Assembly: GCA_038141705.1 (NCBI GenBank)
Contig: JAYQIQ010000004.1
Location: forward strand, 62,001-126,000
Direction: 5' to 3'
From: Eutrophomonas brisbanensis
GTDB taxonomy: Bacteria > Pseudomonadota > Gammaproteobacteria > Burkholderiales > Eutrophovitaceae
Length of the DNA stretch: 64,000 nt
Shown: positions 10,676-20,164 of the stretch, piece by piece
Layout of the letters: each line of letters starts with the position of its first letter
Position numbering within the stretch: position 1 is the stretch's first letter
Notes under the pieces: generated by a model
Told to the model about the DNA's origin: nothing
Seen by the model: only the letters and a program-made list of their open reading frames with translations
The model's database searches: none
Made by a program: the position numbers and the translations under genes

Positions 10676-11133
10676 ACTGCTCTTTCCATCAAAACCGCAT
10701 CCTCTCGACCCCGAGCGATTTGATAGTAATTGGGTCTTCGTCCATTTCTTGTAAACCCCATCGCTTCATAAAACCCAATCGCTGGTTTATTCGATTCTCT
10801 GACTTCTAAAAGCATCACAGTAGCATCATGATCCCTTGCATGTGCAACCAGCCTCTCAAGTAAAGCGCGCCCATACCCAAGTCTCTGGAACTTGCTACCT
10901 AAAGTGATATTCAAAATCTGACTTTCGCCGACAACGAACATTTGCACGGCATACCCTATGACCTTCTCTTGAAGTTGACAAACGAGACAATCGTAACCAC
11001 TCGCTAACGAATCTGAAAAATTGCCTATCGTCCAAGGATGCGTATATTCGGCTTTCTCAATCTTCTCGATCTCGGCGAGATCATCCAATTTCATCGGGCG
11101 GATTCGAATATTCTCAGCTTCGAACTCGATCAC
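10672..11133 (-). CDS. rimI: ribosomal protein alanine N-acetyltransferase
   Basis: GNAT acetyltransferase of 153 residues that acetylates the N-terminal alanine of ribosomal protein S18. Motif A, the acetyl-CoA loop, is KFQRLGYGRALLERLV. The RimI-type segments YTHPWTIGNFSDSL near the start and LEVRESNKPAIGFYEAMGF follow. Its start overlaps the tsaB stop by four bases and its stop overlaps the udg start, a tightly coupled tsaB-rimI-udg set common in Betaproteobacteria. Confidence 0.94.
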   Translation of the reverse strand: MIEFEAENIRIRPMKLDDLAEIEKIEKAEYTHPWTIGNFSDSLASGYDCLVCQLQEKVIGYAVQMFVVGESQILNITLGSKFQRLGYGRALLERLVAHARDHDATVMLLEVRESNKPAIGFYEAMGFTRNGRRPNYYQIARGREDAVLMERAV

Positions 11134-11825
11134 CTGCCTTGTTCCTCAAGCGTCAACGCTACTTTATCCCGCACATACAGCGGCAAGGCATTTTCCGGCT
11201 CGACTGCAAGCCCATCTTCAAAACCCGAAACGGTGAGTTTTAAAACAGAGAGCGCGTTCGGTACAAATAAATCTTGGGATACCAATGAGACCACTTCCCC
11301 GTACCGATCCTTCAAAACCTCGCCGTACGCTTGAAACCCGGTACCACATCCAGCCCACTCATTACCAGGTAACGGTGGCACCTCATCGGGATTCGACACA
11401 TTGGCAGTAATAACCTCCGTCCACCGGTTGCCCTCATAAACATAAGCTCCGTTATAGACCTGTTTCATACGTGCATCGATACACACGACAACCCTAGTTT
11501 TTCCTGTCATTTGAGCCATCGCGATCATCGAGTTCACGGGGATCAATCGACATCCAATCGAAAACCCCAACCCTTGTGCGACTCCGCATCCAATCCGTAG
11601 ACCGGTGAAAGAGCCTGGGCCCGCCCCAAATCCAATCAACTCAATATCATTGATAGAGATACCCAGCTCAACCATCAATTCATCAATCAAGGGAAGGATG
11701 ATTTGTGAATGCGTCTGGCCTGCCATGACATGCCTCGAGACCACGTGATCGCCCGCGCTTGCTGCAACCGAGCACATTTCACTCGAGGTCTCGATGGCAA
11801 GAATTTTATTAGGTGGAATCGTCAT
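11130..11825 (-). CDS. tsaB: tRNA threonylcarbamoyladenosine biosynthesis protein TsaB
   Basis: A 231-residue ASKHA-fold protein that forms the TsaBDE complex for t6A37 modification of ANN-decoding tRNAs. Signature segments are ILAIETSSEMCSVA at the N-terminus and FGAGPGSFTGLRIGCGVAQG in the middle. TsaB lacks the metal site of TsaD, consistent with the sequence here. First gene of the tsaB-rimI-udg-alr-radA run, transcribed away from the dehydrogenase gene at 11978. Confidence 0.94.
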   Translation of the reverse strand: MTIPPNKILAIETSSEMCSVAASAGDHVVSRHVMAGQTHSQIILPLIDELMVELGISINDIELIGFGAGPGSFTGLRIGCGVAQGLGFSIGCRLIPVNSMIAMAQMTGKTRVVVCIDARMKQVYNGAYVYEGNRWTEVITANVSNPDEVPPLPGNEWAGCGTGFQAYGEVLKDRYGEVVSLVSQDLFVPNALSVLKLTVSGFEDGLAVEPENALPLYVRDKVALTLEEQGR

Positions 11826-11977
11826 TAAAGCGAAGCATCTATAAAGTGAAACGATAGTTTATATCAGGGTTAGAATAGAGATCATGATTGCAAAGTCTGA
11901 GCCGCAAATGGGCAAAAGAAAAAGACAATAAAAAGCTCTCTAACGAGAGCTAGCCAAAAAACTTGAACGGGGGAAAG

Positions 11978-12898
11978 ATGGAGAAAATAGCAGTCATTGG
12001 ATCTGGATTAATTGGTCGCGCTTGGGCAACTGTGTTCTCACGGGCTGGACACCAAGTGAAACTCTACGACGCGGTCGACGGGACCGTTGACCGAGCGATC
12101 GGCTTAATTGAAGAGGGCCTTGTTGAATTGAAAGCGGCAGGACTCGTTAGCGGAAATCCAAAAGAAATCGTTAAAAATATCAGCGCAGCGTCATCGCTCG
12201 AGGACGCAGTGTCCGATGCCGATTACGTTCAGGAAAACACTTCAGAAAAATTGGATGTGAAACGCGAAGTATTTAAGCAAATGGATGCCGCGGCACCAGC
12301 CAGTTGTATTTTAGCGAGCTCGACATCCACCATTCAAACGTCACTATTTAGTGAAGGACTACCAGGCAAGAATCGCTGTATCGTTGCCCACCCGGTCAAT
12401 CCCCCGCATGTAGTCCCTATCGTGGAGGTGTCTCCTGCATCCTGGACAGATGATTCGGTTGTTAAGCGTACCTATGATCTGCATGCTCGAGTGGGACAAG
12501 TCCCGATCATCGTCAAGAAAGAAGTTGCCGGTTTCATCTTAAATCGCCTGCAAGCCGCACTCCTTCGAGAAGCCTGGCGTCTTGTTGGTGAGGATTATGT
12601 GAGTGCGGAAGATTTGGATAAGACCGTGAGAGATGGACTCGGTTTACGTTGGGCATTCATGGGGCCGTTTGAAACGATTGATCTCAATGCGCCAGATGGT
12701 GTTGCAGACTACGCTGGCCGATTTGGCAAAGCGTTTTCTGAAATGATGAGTGGTGTAAATTATTCGGAATGGAACGCTCCACTCATTTCAAAGGTTGAAA
12801 GTCAGTGTCGAGAATACTTGTCCCACGAAAAGCACGTAGAACGGGAAGCGATTCGCGATAAAAAACTGATGGCGCTAGTGGCCCACAAGAAAGGTTAA
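11978..12898 (+). CDS. 3-hydroxyacyl-CoA dehydrogenase family, lambda-crystallin/carnitine dehydrogenase type
   Basis: NAD-dependent 2-domain dehydrogenase of 306 residues. The Rossmann motif IAVIGSGLIGRAWA opens the protein; then come ASSTSTIQTS, AHPVNPPHVVPIVEV and KKEVAGFILNRLQAALLREA, which match the lambda-crystallin, L-gulonate 3-dehydrogenase and L-carnitine dehydrogenase branch rather than FadB. I choose the ATG at 11978 because a strong purine-rich ribosome site (GGGGGAAAG) lies just before it; an in-frame TTG at 11963 is less likely. The next gene is a BKACE enzyme. Pairs like this are known in carnitine and beta-keto acid breakdown, so the product may be a beta-keto acid; the substrate is inferred only. 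Confidence 0.85.
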   Translation: MEKIAVIGSGLIGRAWATVFSRAGHQVKLYDAVDGTVDRAIGLIEEGLVELKAAGLVSGNPKEIVKNISAASSLEDAVSDADYVQENTSEKLDVKREVFKQMDAAAPASCILASSTSTIQTSLFSEGLPGKNRCIVAHPVNPPHVVPIVEVSPASWTDDSVVKRTYDLHARVGQVPIIVKKEVAGFILNRLQAALLREAWRLVGEDYVSAEDLDKTVRDGLGLRWAFMGPFETIDLNAPDGVADYAGRFGKAFSEMMSGVNYSEWNAPLISKVESQCREYLSHEKHVEREAIRDKKLMALVAHKKG

Positions 12899-12993
12899 TC
12901 AAACGCGTTAACACGGGTGAGCGGAGATCAAGATCTCGCTTGCTTTGTGTTAGTCTTCTTTTCAAATAACTACAAACAGACGCAGAGAATTTT

Positions 12994-13920
12994 ATGGCTA
13001 ATAAAGTAATGATCACTTGTGCCGTGACTGGCTCCATTCACACCCCTTCAATGTCTCCAGCGCTCCCTGTAACGCCAGAGGAAATTGCGGGTGCAGCGAT
13101 CGGCGCTGCCGAAGCGGGTGCCGCGATTGTGCACTTGCATGCACGCGACCCGAAAGATGGGCGCCCCACGCAAGACCCAGACATGTTCCGAAAGTTTCTG
13201 CCAACCATTGCAAAAAGCAGTGACGTGGTTATCAATATCACCACGGGCGGCGCGCCAACGATGAGTGTGGAAGAACGCTTGCAGCCCGCATTGCAATTAA
13301 AGCCTGAAGTTGCGTCACTTAATATGGGATCGATGAACTTTGGCCTTTATGAAATGCTCAACCGGTTTAAAGACTTTAAGCACGATTGGGAACGCCCCTA
13401 CCTTGAGACCTCTGATGATCGTATCTTTAAAAATACGTTTAAAGACATCGCGTTTATTCTCGAGTCATGCGGCAGTAACGATACTCGTTTTGAAATCGAG
13501 TGTTACGACATTGGTCATCTCTACACGGCTGCGCACTTCGTCGATCGCGGGCTCATCAAACCCCCGTTCCTAATCCAATCCGTATTTGGAATCCGCGGAG
13601 GGATTGGCCCGCACCCTGAGGATGTCATGCATATGAAACGCACTGCAGATCGACTCTTTGGCGATGATTATTTCTGGTCTGTACTGGGTGGCGGTCGCAG
13701 TCAAATGTACGTCGCAGTGCAATCGGCAGTCATGGGTGGCAACGTTCGAGTTGGATTAGAAGATAGCCTCTGGGGTGGTCGCGGAAAACTTGCCGAATCG
13801 AATGCCGAACAAGTCTCTAAAATCAAACGCATTTTAGAAGAGCTTGGCCTCGATACCGCAACGCCTGATGAAGCTCGAAAAATGTTGAAACTAAAAGGCC
13901 GCGATAAGGTCGGATTTTAG
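12994..13920 (+). CDS. BKACE family beta-keto acid cleavage enzyme (DUF849)
   Basis: A 308-residue TIM-barrel zinc enzyme that condenses a beta-keto acid with acetyl-CoA and cleaves it to acetoacetate plus a new acyl-CoA. The zinc-binding HLHARD motif (about residues 48-53), NITTGGAP, the SLNMGSMNFG strand and GGNVRVGLEDSLW near the end are characteristic; the Glu of GLED is the other expected metal ligand. It follows the lambda-crystallin-type dehydrogenase by 95 bp on the same strand. Known members act on 3-keto-5-aminohexanoate, dehydrocarnitine and other keto acids; which applies here cannot be decided from sequence. Confidence 0.9.
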   Translation: MANKVMITCAVTGSIHTPSMSPALPVTPEEIAGAAIGAAEAGAAIVHLHARDPKDGRPTQDPDMFRKFLPTIAKSSDVVINITTGGAPTMSVEERLQPALQLKPEVASLNMGSMNFGLYEMLNRFKDFKHDWERPYLETSDDRIFKNTFKDIAFILESCGSNDTRFEIECYDIGHLYTAAHFVDRGLIKPPFLIQSVFGIRGGIGPHPEDVMHMKRTADRLFGDDYFWSVLGGGRSQMYVAVQSAVMGGNVRVGLEDSLWGGRGKLAESNAEQVSKIKRILEELGLDTATPDEARKMLKLKGRDKVGF

Positions 13921-13964
13921 GCGGCAGTACATCGAAGTTTACATTTGGATTGATTAAGTAAGGT

Positions 13965-15011
13965 ATGGGAAAGCTTCCGGGAGAAAATCAAGGGCCAGTA
14001 GCGACCTGGCTCTTTGTTTGTACGTTCCTTGTGTTTGCGATGGTGATCATTGGTGGGCTCACTCGCCTCACCCAATCTGGGCTATCGATGGTTGAGTGGG
14101 AACCCATTATGGGAACAATCCCGCCAATCAGTGATTCAGACTGGAACGACGTTTTCGACAAATATAAAACCAGTCCGGAATATCAAAAAGTCAATTTCGG
14201 AATGTCGTTAACCGAATTCAAAGAAATATTTTGGCTCGAATACATCCACCGAGTGTTTGGAAGACTCATCGGACTCGTCTTCTTTATTCCCTTTATTTAC
14301 TTTTTAATCCGCAAAAAAATCGATGCGTCACTAACCCTTCGACTTGCAGGTATTTTTGCACTAGGCGGGCTTCAGGCTGGAATGGGTTGGTACATGGTCA
14401 AGAGCGGGCTCGTAGATGACCCAAGAGTCAGCCAATTCCGACTAACATCCCACTTAGGCCTTGCCATTCTCATCTTCGGAGCCCTGCTGTGGACTGCTCT
14501 TTCGGTAATGTATCCCTCGAAAGCGAACGTGTCTCCACATCAAAAGAACGTACTTATTTTTTCTCGAATACTGAACGGTTTAATCTTTGTGATGATCCTC
14601 TCGGGAGGATTTGTCGCGGGAATTCGTGCGGGACTTGCATACAATACGTTTCCGCTGATGGGAGATGGTTTTATACCGCCTGATATTTTCGTTCTCACTC
14701 CCTGGTGGCAAAACTTCTTTAGCAATATGGCAACCGATCAAATTGATCATCGCTTATTGGCTTACACTCTCTCGATCCTAATTCCCGTGTTCTGGTGGAA
14801 AGTGAACCGACGGGATGTTTCTCCTCGCGCAAAACTTGCAGTGAATGTTTTACTGGGACTATTTATCTTGCAGATCATTATTGGAATCTCGACACTGTTA
14901 CTACACGTTCCAGTCGCCTTCGCAAGCGCGCATCAAGCGACTGCGGTACTCGTTTTCGGGACAAGTCTATGGGTGACGCACAGCCTGAGCGCTCGTCGAG
15001 GGATGATCTAA
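13965..15011 (+). CDS. ctaA: heme A synthase (COX15/CtaA)
   Basis: Integral membrane enzyme of 348 residues that oxidises the C8 methyl of heme O to give heme A for cytochrome aa3 oxidases. It has about eight hydrophobic segments. Motifs include GGLTRLTQSGLSMVEWEPI near the first helix, FWLEYIHRVFGRLIG with a heme-ligand His, GWYMVKSGL, RLTSHLGLAI, and the second half DHRLLAYTL plus ASAHQATAVLVFG. The C-terminus overlaps the convergent DUF167 gene by four bases. CtaA implies an aa3-type terminal oxidase elsewhere in the genome. Confidence 0.95.
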   Translation: MGKLPGENQGPVATWLFVCTFLVFAMVIIGGLTRLTQSGLSMVEWEPIMGTIPPISDSDWNDVFDKYKTSPEYQKVNFGMSLTEFKEIFWLEYIHRVFGRLIGLVFFIPFIYFLIRKKIDASLTLRLAGIFALGGLQAGMGWYMVKSGLVDDPRVSQFRLTSHLGLAILIFGALLWTALSVMYPSKANVSPHQKNVLIFSRILNGLIFVMILSGGFVAGIRAGLAYNTFPLMGDGFIPPDIFVLTPWWQNFFSNMATDQIDHRLLAYTLSILIPVFWWKVNRRDVSPRAKLAVNVLLGLFILQIIIGISTLLLHVPVAFASAHQATAVLVFGTSLWVTHSLSARRGMI

Positions 15012-15289
15012 AGCCCTAACCTCAGCTTTAATCGAGTAGTCAGTTCCTTCGCATCGAGACCCGCAATCACCAGCGTTTTGCGAGATGCATGCTCACCTGC
15101 GGTAATCGAAATCGTTTTCGTAGACACTTCCAACATTTCAGCTAGCAAAGCGATAATCGCTCGATTCGCACGCCCACCTTCCGGCGGCTGCCGAACACGA
15201 ACCTTTAGATCATCACCGAGGAATCCAACGATCTCATCTTTGGAAGCCCCGGGAACTACCTTGACGGTGATTATTGTCGCGTTACTCAT
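15008..15289 (-). CDS. DUF167 family protein (YggU-like)
   Basis: A 93-residue protein with the DUF167 pattern: VKVVPGASKDEIVGFLGDDL, then VRVRQPPEGGRANRAIIALL and the C-terminal SRKTLVIAGL. The family is widespread, small and of unknown function. It overlaps the 3' end of ctaA on the opposite strand by four bases and diverges from the thiolase gene. Confidence 0.88.
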   Translation of the reverse strand: MSNATIITVKVVPGASKDEIVGFLGDDLKVRVRQPPEGGRANRAIIALLAEMLEVSTKTISITAGEHASRKTLVIAGLDAKELTTRLKLRLGL

Positions 15290-15394
15290 GTTGAAAGCAT
15301 ATTCGGAATCAAAAAGTTTTTTTCACACAAAATATTCAGTCGATTAAGATAGCTATATTACAAGCAGTAAAAAAGCTACGGGAGGAGTGAAAAA

Positions 15395-16581
15395 ATGGCT
15401 GAAGCATATATTGTTGCTGTTGGACGCACTGCGGCGCACGTCGCGGTGGAAGACTGAGTAATTGGCATCCAGTAGATCTTGGCGCGGAAGTCATCAACGC
15501 GCTAATCGAGAGAAGCAATTGCGATCCAGCCATTATTGACGATGTCATTTTCGGTTGCGTAGGTCAGATTGGCGAGCAAGCAATGAATGTTGCGCGAAAT
15601 GCGGTACTCGCATCGAAACTTCCTCTAAGCGTGCCGGGAACCTCACTCGATCGCCAATGCGGCTCTTCACAACAGGCCCTACATTTTGCAGCTCAGGCCG
15701 TTTTATCTGGCACGATGGACGCAGTCATCGCGGGTGGCGTTGAGAGTATGACGCGGGTGCCGATGGGAGCAACAAGCGAACTACCTAAGAAAAATGGAAT
15801 GGGTTTTTATATGAGCGAGGAAATTCAAAGTCGATTTGGATCTGCGCCATTTAGTCAATTCACAGGCGCTGAGATGCTCGTTAAAAAATATGATCTCAGT
15901 AAAGATACCTTGGACCAATTTGCTTTGCGTAGCCACCAACTCGCCGGGGCCGCCACCCAAGCCGGCTTATTCCAGGATCAAATCGTGCCCCTTCAAATGA
16001 AAACCGCGACTGGGGAAACAACCGACGAGATACACAACATCGATGAGGGTATTCGGTTTGATGCAACCCTCGAAGGAATCGCGGGTGTCAAACAAATCAT
16101 GGAAGGCGGAAAATTAACAGCGGCGACTGCGAGTCAGATTTGTGATGGAGCCAGTGGTGTTTTAGTGGTGAATGAAGTAGGTCTTAAAAAGATTGGAATA
16201 GAACCCATCGCTCGAATTCACCATATGTCGGTACTCGGACACGATCCCGTCATTATGCTTGAGGCCCCTATCCCAGCGACTGAACGTGCATACCAAAAAT
16301 CTGGACTAAAACAAGATGACATTGATCTCTTTGAGGTGAATGAAGCGTTTGCCTCGGTACCGCTATCCTGGCTCAAAGTCACGGGGGCAGATATCAATAA
16401 ATTAAATGTCCATGGTGGTGCGATTGCGCTGGGTCATCCACTTGGGAGCTCTGGAACAAAACTTGCCACAACATTAGTGAGTGCGCTTAGAGCAAAAAAT
16501 AAGCGGTACGGTCTACAAACGATGTGTGAAGGTGGCGGGATGGCAAACGTCACGATTTTTGAAAACTTGCAACGTCATTAA
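15395..16581 (+). CDS. acetyl-CoA acetyltransferase / thiolase (one frameshift)
   Basis: Thiolase of about 395 residues catalysing condensation or cleavage of beta-ketoacyl-CoA. The ATG at 15395 follows a good ribosome site (GGGAGGAG). The frame breaks after about 14 codons; one base is missing at about 15430-15440, since the next frame continues with RRGGRLSNWHPVDLGAEV. The nucleophilic Cys lies in LDRQCGSSQQAL, the His in NVHGGAIALGHPLGSSG and the second Cys in TMCEGGGMANV. It is followed 11 bp later by an acyl-CoA dehydrogenase gene, so the pair belongs to beta-oxidation-type metabolism. The missing base is most likely a sequence error. Confidence 0.9.
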
Positions 16582-16592
16582 AGAAAAGAGCA

Positions 16593-17740
16593 ATGGCATA
16601 CGATTTTTCACCGCGATGGATGAATCCAGAGCTCGAGGCATTTCAAACTTCCGTTGAGAAGTTTCTCGACCAAGAGATGTTGCCGCAAGATGAAGCAGCG
16701 AGAGCGCGAGGTCACGTGGGGTATGACTTATGGCGCCGCGCTGGAGAACTTGGCATGCTCTGCACCGATATACCAGCAGAATTTGGCGGTGGAGACGGTG
16801 ACTTCCGACATGAATCTGTGATCTATGAAGCAATGGCCCGTCGTGGATTAACGGGGCTTAATAATTCAGTGCACAGTATCGTCGCCCACTACTTACTCAA
16901 TCACGGAACGCAAGAACAAAAAGAATTTTACCTCCCGCAACTGTGTGCAGGACAAATGGTTGGCGCGATCGCGATGACCGAACCGGGTGGCGGATCTGAT
17001 CTACAAAGTATCAAAACACGCGCAATCAGAAATGATAATGGCTACGTCCTCAACGGATCAAAAACGTTTATCTCAAATGGGTTCTTATCTGAGCTCATGC
17101 TCGTGGTTGCCAAAACGAATCCCACGCAACGCGCGCGTGGTGTGTCGATATTTTTAGTAGACACGCGTGAGCTAAAAGGCTTCTCCGTCGGAAAACTTCT
17201 TAAAAAAGTCGGAATGAAAGCGCAAGATACCGCAGAGTTGTTTTTTGATGACGTCGCACTACCAGAAAACGCACTACTTGGTGGCGCGGAGGGACAAGGT
17301 TTCTACCAATTGATGGGGGACTTGCCTTACGAGCGCCTCATCATTGCCGATAACGCCATGGGTGCGATGATTGGCGCATACCATGAGACCGTAAATTACG
17401 TGCAAGGACGCGAAGCGTTCGGAAAAAAGTTGTCGAGTTCCAAAACACCAAATTCAAACTCGCGGAAATCGCCACAACGATTCGAGTTGCAAGAGCTTTT
17501 ATGGATCGCTGTATTGAAGATTACCTAAGCGGAAAACTCGATACCGAAACTGCGTCAATGGCGAAATTATGGATGACGGAGCAACAGTGCAATGTTATCG
17601 ACGAATGTGTACAACTCCATGGAGGATACGGCTACATGGAAGAGTATTTAATTGGTCGGATGTATGCGGATGCCCGAGTACAACGGATATATGGCGGCAC
17701 AAATGAAATTATGAAAGAAGTAATTAGTAGAAAGCTCTAA
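16593..17740 (+). CDS. acyl-CoA dehydrogenase (one frameshift)
   Basis: Flavoenzyme of about 382 residues, the common tetrameric length. Motifs: AFQTSVEKFLDQEMLPQD near the start, GAIAMTEPGGGSDLQSIKT for FAD/substrate binding, NGSKTFISNGFL, and the C-terminal QLHGGYGYMEEYLIGRMYAD with RIYGGTNEIMKEVI. The catalytic Glu is expected in that last segment. The frame changes at about 17428-17432, where one base is missing; the restored text reads GREAFGKKLVEFQNTKFKLA. It follows the thiolase gene by 11 bp. The substrate is not determined. Confidence 0.9.
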
Positions 17741-17956
17741 CGTATTCCCTACACATTGGGCGCTAGATACCACTCGAAGCCGATCTAATTAGAAGCGTCA
17801 CCCTGTTCACCGTTATCCTCTTGTGTTTCATCCTCTGTCGCCCTCCTCAGATTCCTCCCCCCTCAGATTCCCCGCTGCCGTCATTTCCCGAACTCTCAGC
17901 GCTCTCTCCTCCATTGTCCGAAGTTGCTTCAGCACCAGCCTTTGATTCAGGCCCAT

Positions 17957-18001
17957 GGTCAGGTCCACCTTGGTCAGGTCCACCTTGGTCAGGTCCACCT
18001 T
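17957..18001. repeat. 15-bp tandem repeat, three perfect copies
   Basis: The unit GGTCAGGTCCACCTT occurs three times without a mismatch, followed by a degenerate fourth copy. On the minus strand, in the frame that reaches the acidic C-terminus, it encodes GGPDQ repeats within the tail of the adhesin remnant. Related QAGPQ units lie just upstream in that protein. Such short repeats are prone to slippage. Confidence 0.9.
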
Positions 18002-19599
18002 GGTCTGAGGTCCACCGGTGGTAGGTCCACGCGGAGTGGAGAGGTCCTGACCTTTCAATTGGGGTCCTGCTTGCTGAGGCTGAGGTCCTGCTTGCTGATG
18101 CTTGGAGGCGCTGCTTGCTGAGGCGCTACACGAGGTAGTGGGGCCAGAAACTTCCACTGGGCCAACTCAATGAAAACTGATTGCAGGCGCATAAAGCAAG
18201 TTAGAAGATCTCATTCCAGGAATTTTCGTAGAAATTTTTGAGATCACATTACTCATTACCGCCTCATCGGAAGAGGCACTACTACTATTACTACTGCTGC
18301 TCACAGTTGCGAACGTAATGCCAGCTACTAGGCTTGCGTCCGCGAAATTATCTCTGTCAATCTCAGAGTTGTCCGAAAGCGCTATTGCTCCCGCAGTAAC
18401 ACTGGAGTACCCATAAATCTTCACCGAAGTTCCAGCGGTGACAGTCGTGGTGATTTAAGTCAATCGTTTGGCCTGCGATTTTAAGTGTTGACGACACTTT
18501 GATGTCACCCGTCACGTTTACCGTACCCGTGTAGTCGACGTCCCTCGTTACCAGGGAGTACGCCGAACCCAGTTGCCGGGGTAGGGTCATACATAGCCAC
18601 TAACTCTAAAACATCAAGCGATTCGTTGTCGATGGATACTTGCCTCATCACCAGAGATTGATTTCTCATCAGACTCAAACTTGAGCGCCCGAAATTGATC
18701 GCTGATGTTGCCAGAGATGTAATACTTGGATTTAGCGACAACAGAAGCTCGGTTCCACTGCTGCCAGTTTGATTCCAAAAATATTCCCGTTATAAGTTTG
18801 GCTCGGATCTGTTGTGATGTTGTTATTGATATAAATATTCTCTGCCGTAATGGTTAAAAGATTCACAGAGCCCGCCGACGTCGCATCGCTCCCGATCAAT
18901 CCATTTTTAGCGTGACATCTTTCGAAGCTGCCATGGTCAAAAGACTCCCGACGTTCCTTGAATCGTTCCGCCAAAAGTTAAATCACCACTACTTTTAATA
19001 AGATTAGTCGCTTGCAGAGTAATACGGATTGACACTTGTGGAGGTGTTACCGATAAATTTGTGCCTGCAATCTCGAAATTATTTGAGATACTTTTTCCGA
19101 CGTTCGCGCCCGATTCCACGGTAACGGTATTCGTACCATCTCCAAACGCTGAAGCGTGACCTAACTGTATGGTTCCGGCTACGACGGTAACCGCACCGCT
19201 CATCGAGCTATTATCTCCGCTGAGTACCAATTGCTTCAAGCCAGTCTTCGTCAACGCTCCAGCCCCAGAAATCACACCTGTCTGATTTGCGCTGGTACCA
19301 AATTTGAGTGTGCCACTGTTGCTACGCGTAAGTTCCACTACCAAGTAAGCCAGTGATGTTTAACACTCCTGCGCTCACGGTCGTAGCACCGGTGTAGGTA
19401 TTTGAACCAGAGTCAACTGATTGAATTTCATTTTTCCAGCTCTGAACACAGCACTCGAGGATCAATTACCGGAGAGCGCGTTTAATTTTTGATCGTGAAA
19501 TCACTGCCCCAGGCATCAAAGTCACTGAATCTGAAACCGAAATAAGCGCTGTCCTTTAGCCATCTGGAATCGCACTGTTGGTCCCTTGCATTGCTGATC

Positions 19600-20130
19600 G
19601 TTAACCGAGCTTAGCTGTGTGATCGCAGCTGTTCCGGTTTGTCCAGTACTAAACAGTTCGAAGCAAGTCCACCGTTTGATCCATCCGCAAGCGTTAACGA
19701 ATTCAACGTCACGGTTTTTGAGGTTCCTACATTTTTTGTATCAAACGTTGCAGCCGCCGTCGATAACGTCTCACTTCCAATCAATAAAAGCAGTCGGATT
19801 ATCAGAATCCGGTGAGCGCTTTAGCACTAATCGCAGCTGTTCCGGTTTGTCCAGAGTTCGAAAGTCCACCATTCATCCGCAAGCTGAATTCAACGTCAAT
19901 AATTTTTTTGCGTTGCAGCCGCCGTATTCGATAACGTCTCACTTCAATCAATCCCGATAAGGTCACCGTCGCCGTCGCAGTCGTCGCTTTACGTCTTATC
20001 CGCAACAATCGAGAGCGCTTTTAATCGCAGCTGTTCCGGTTTGTCCAGTACTAAACGAGTAGTTCGAAGCCAGTCCACCTTGGACCCTCGCAAGCGTTAA
20101 CGAATTCAATCACGGTTTTTGAGGTTCTAA
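19600..20130 (-). repeat. three imperfect tandem repeats of about 200 bp (YDG/MBG-like)
   Basis: The string ATCGCAGCTGTTCCGGTTTG recurs at about 19622, 19829 and 20023, spacing about 207 and 194 bp. Each copy also holds a shared block that encodes TKNVGTSKTVTLNSLTLADG on the minus strand. Copies differ by many small deletions, the middle one most of all. The pattern fits tandem YDG-type domains of a filamentous adhesin whose copies were collapsed or eroded. Confidence 0.75.
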
Positions 20131-20164
20131 ATCAAACGTTGCAGGCCCGATGGCAGACTCAGTT

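Larger units (their letters stand above)
17785..20160 (-). pseudogene. C-terminal remnant of a giant repeat adhesin (YDG and autotransporter-strand repeats)
   Basis: No single frame covers this span, but fragments on the minus strand are clearly one large surface protein. From about 20130 to 19500 three imperfect YDG/MBG-type repeats are visible (TVTLSGLI, DTKNVGTSKTVTLNSLTLA, STGQTGTAAISAKAL). From 19344 to 18940 there are autotransporter-associated strand repeats (GVISGAGALTKTGLKQLVLS, AGTIQLGHASAFGDG). Further down come SVNLLTITAENIYINNN, a Ser-rich stretch and a hydrophilic tail with GGPDQ repeats, ending EDNGEQGDASN at a TAG at 17785-17787. No signal peptide or secretion domain is present; at about 20150 the sequence runs straight into a SoxYZ-like remnant. 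Indels occur every 50-100 bp, so this is decayed or badly assembled. Confidence 0.7.

Noticed and set aside
12905..12965. Possible terminator hairpin between the dehydrogenase and BKACE genes
   Set aside because: The stem AGCGGAGATC/GATCTCGCT needs a bulge and a two-base loop and has no good T-run.
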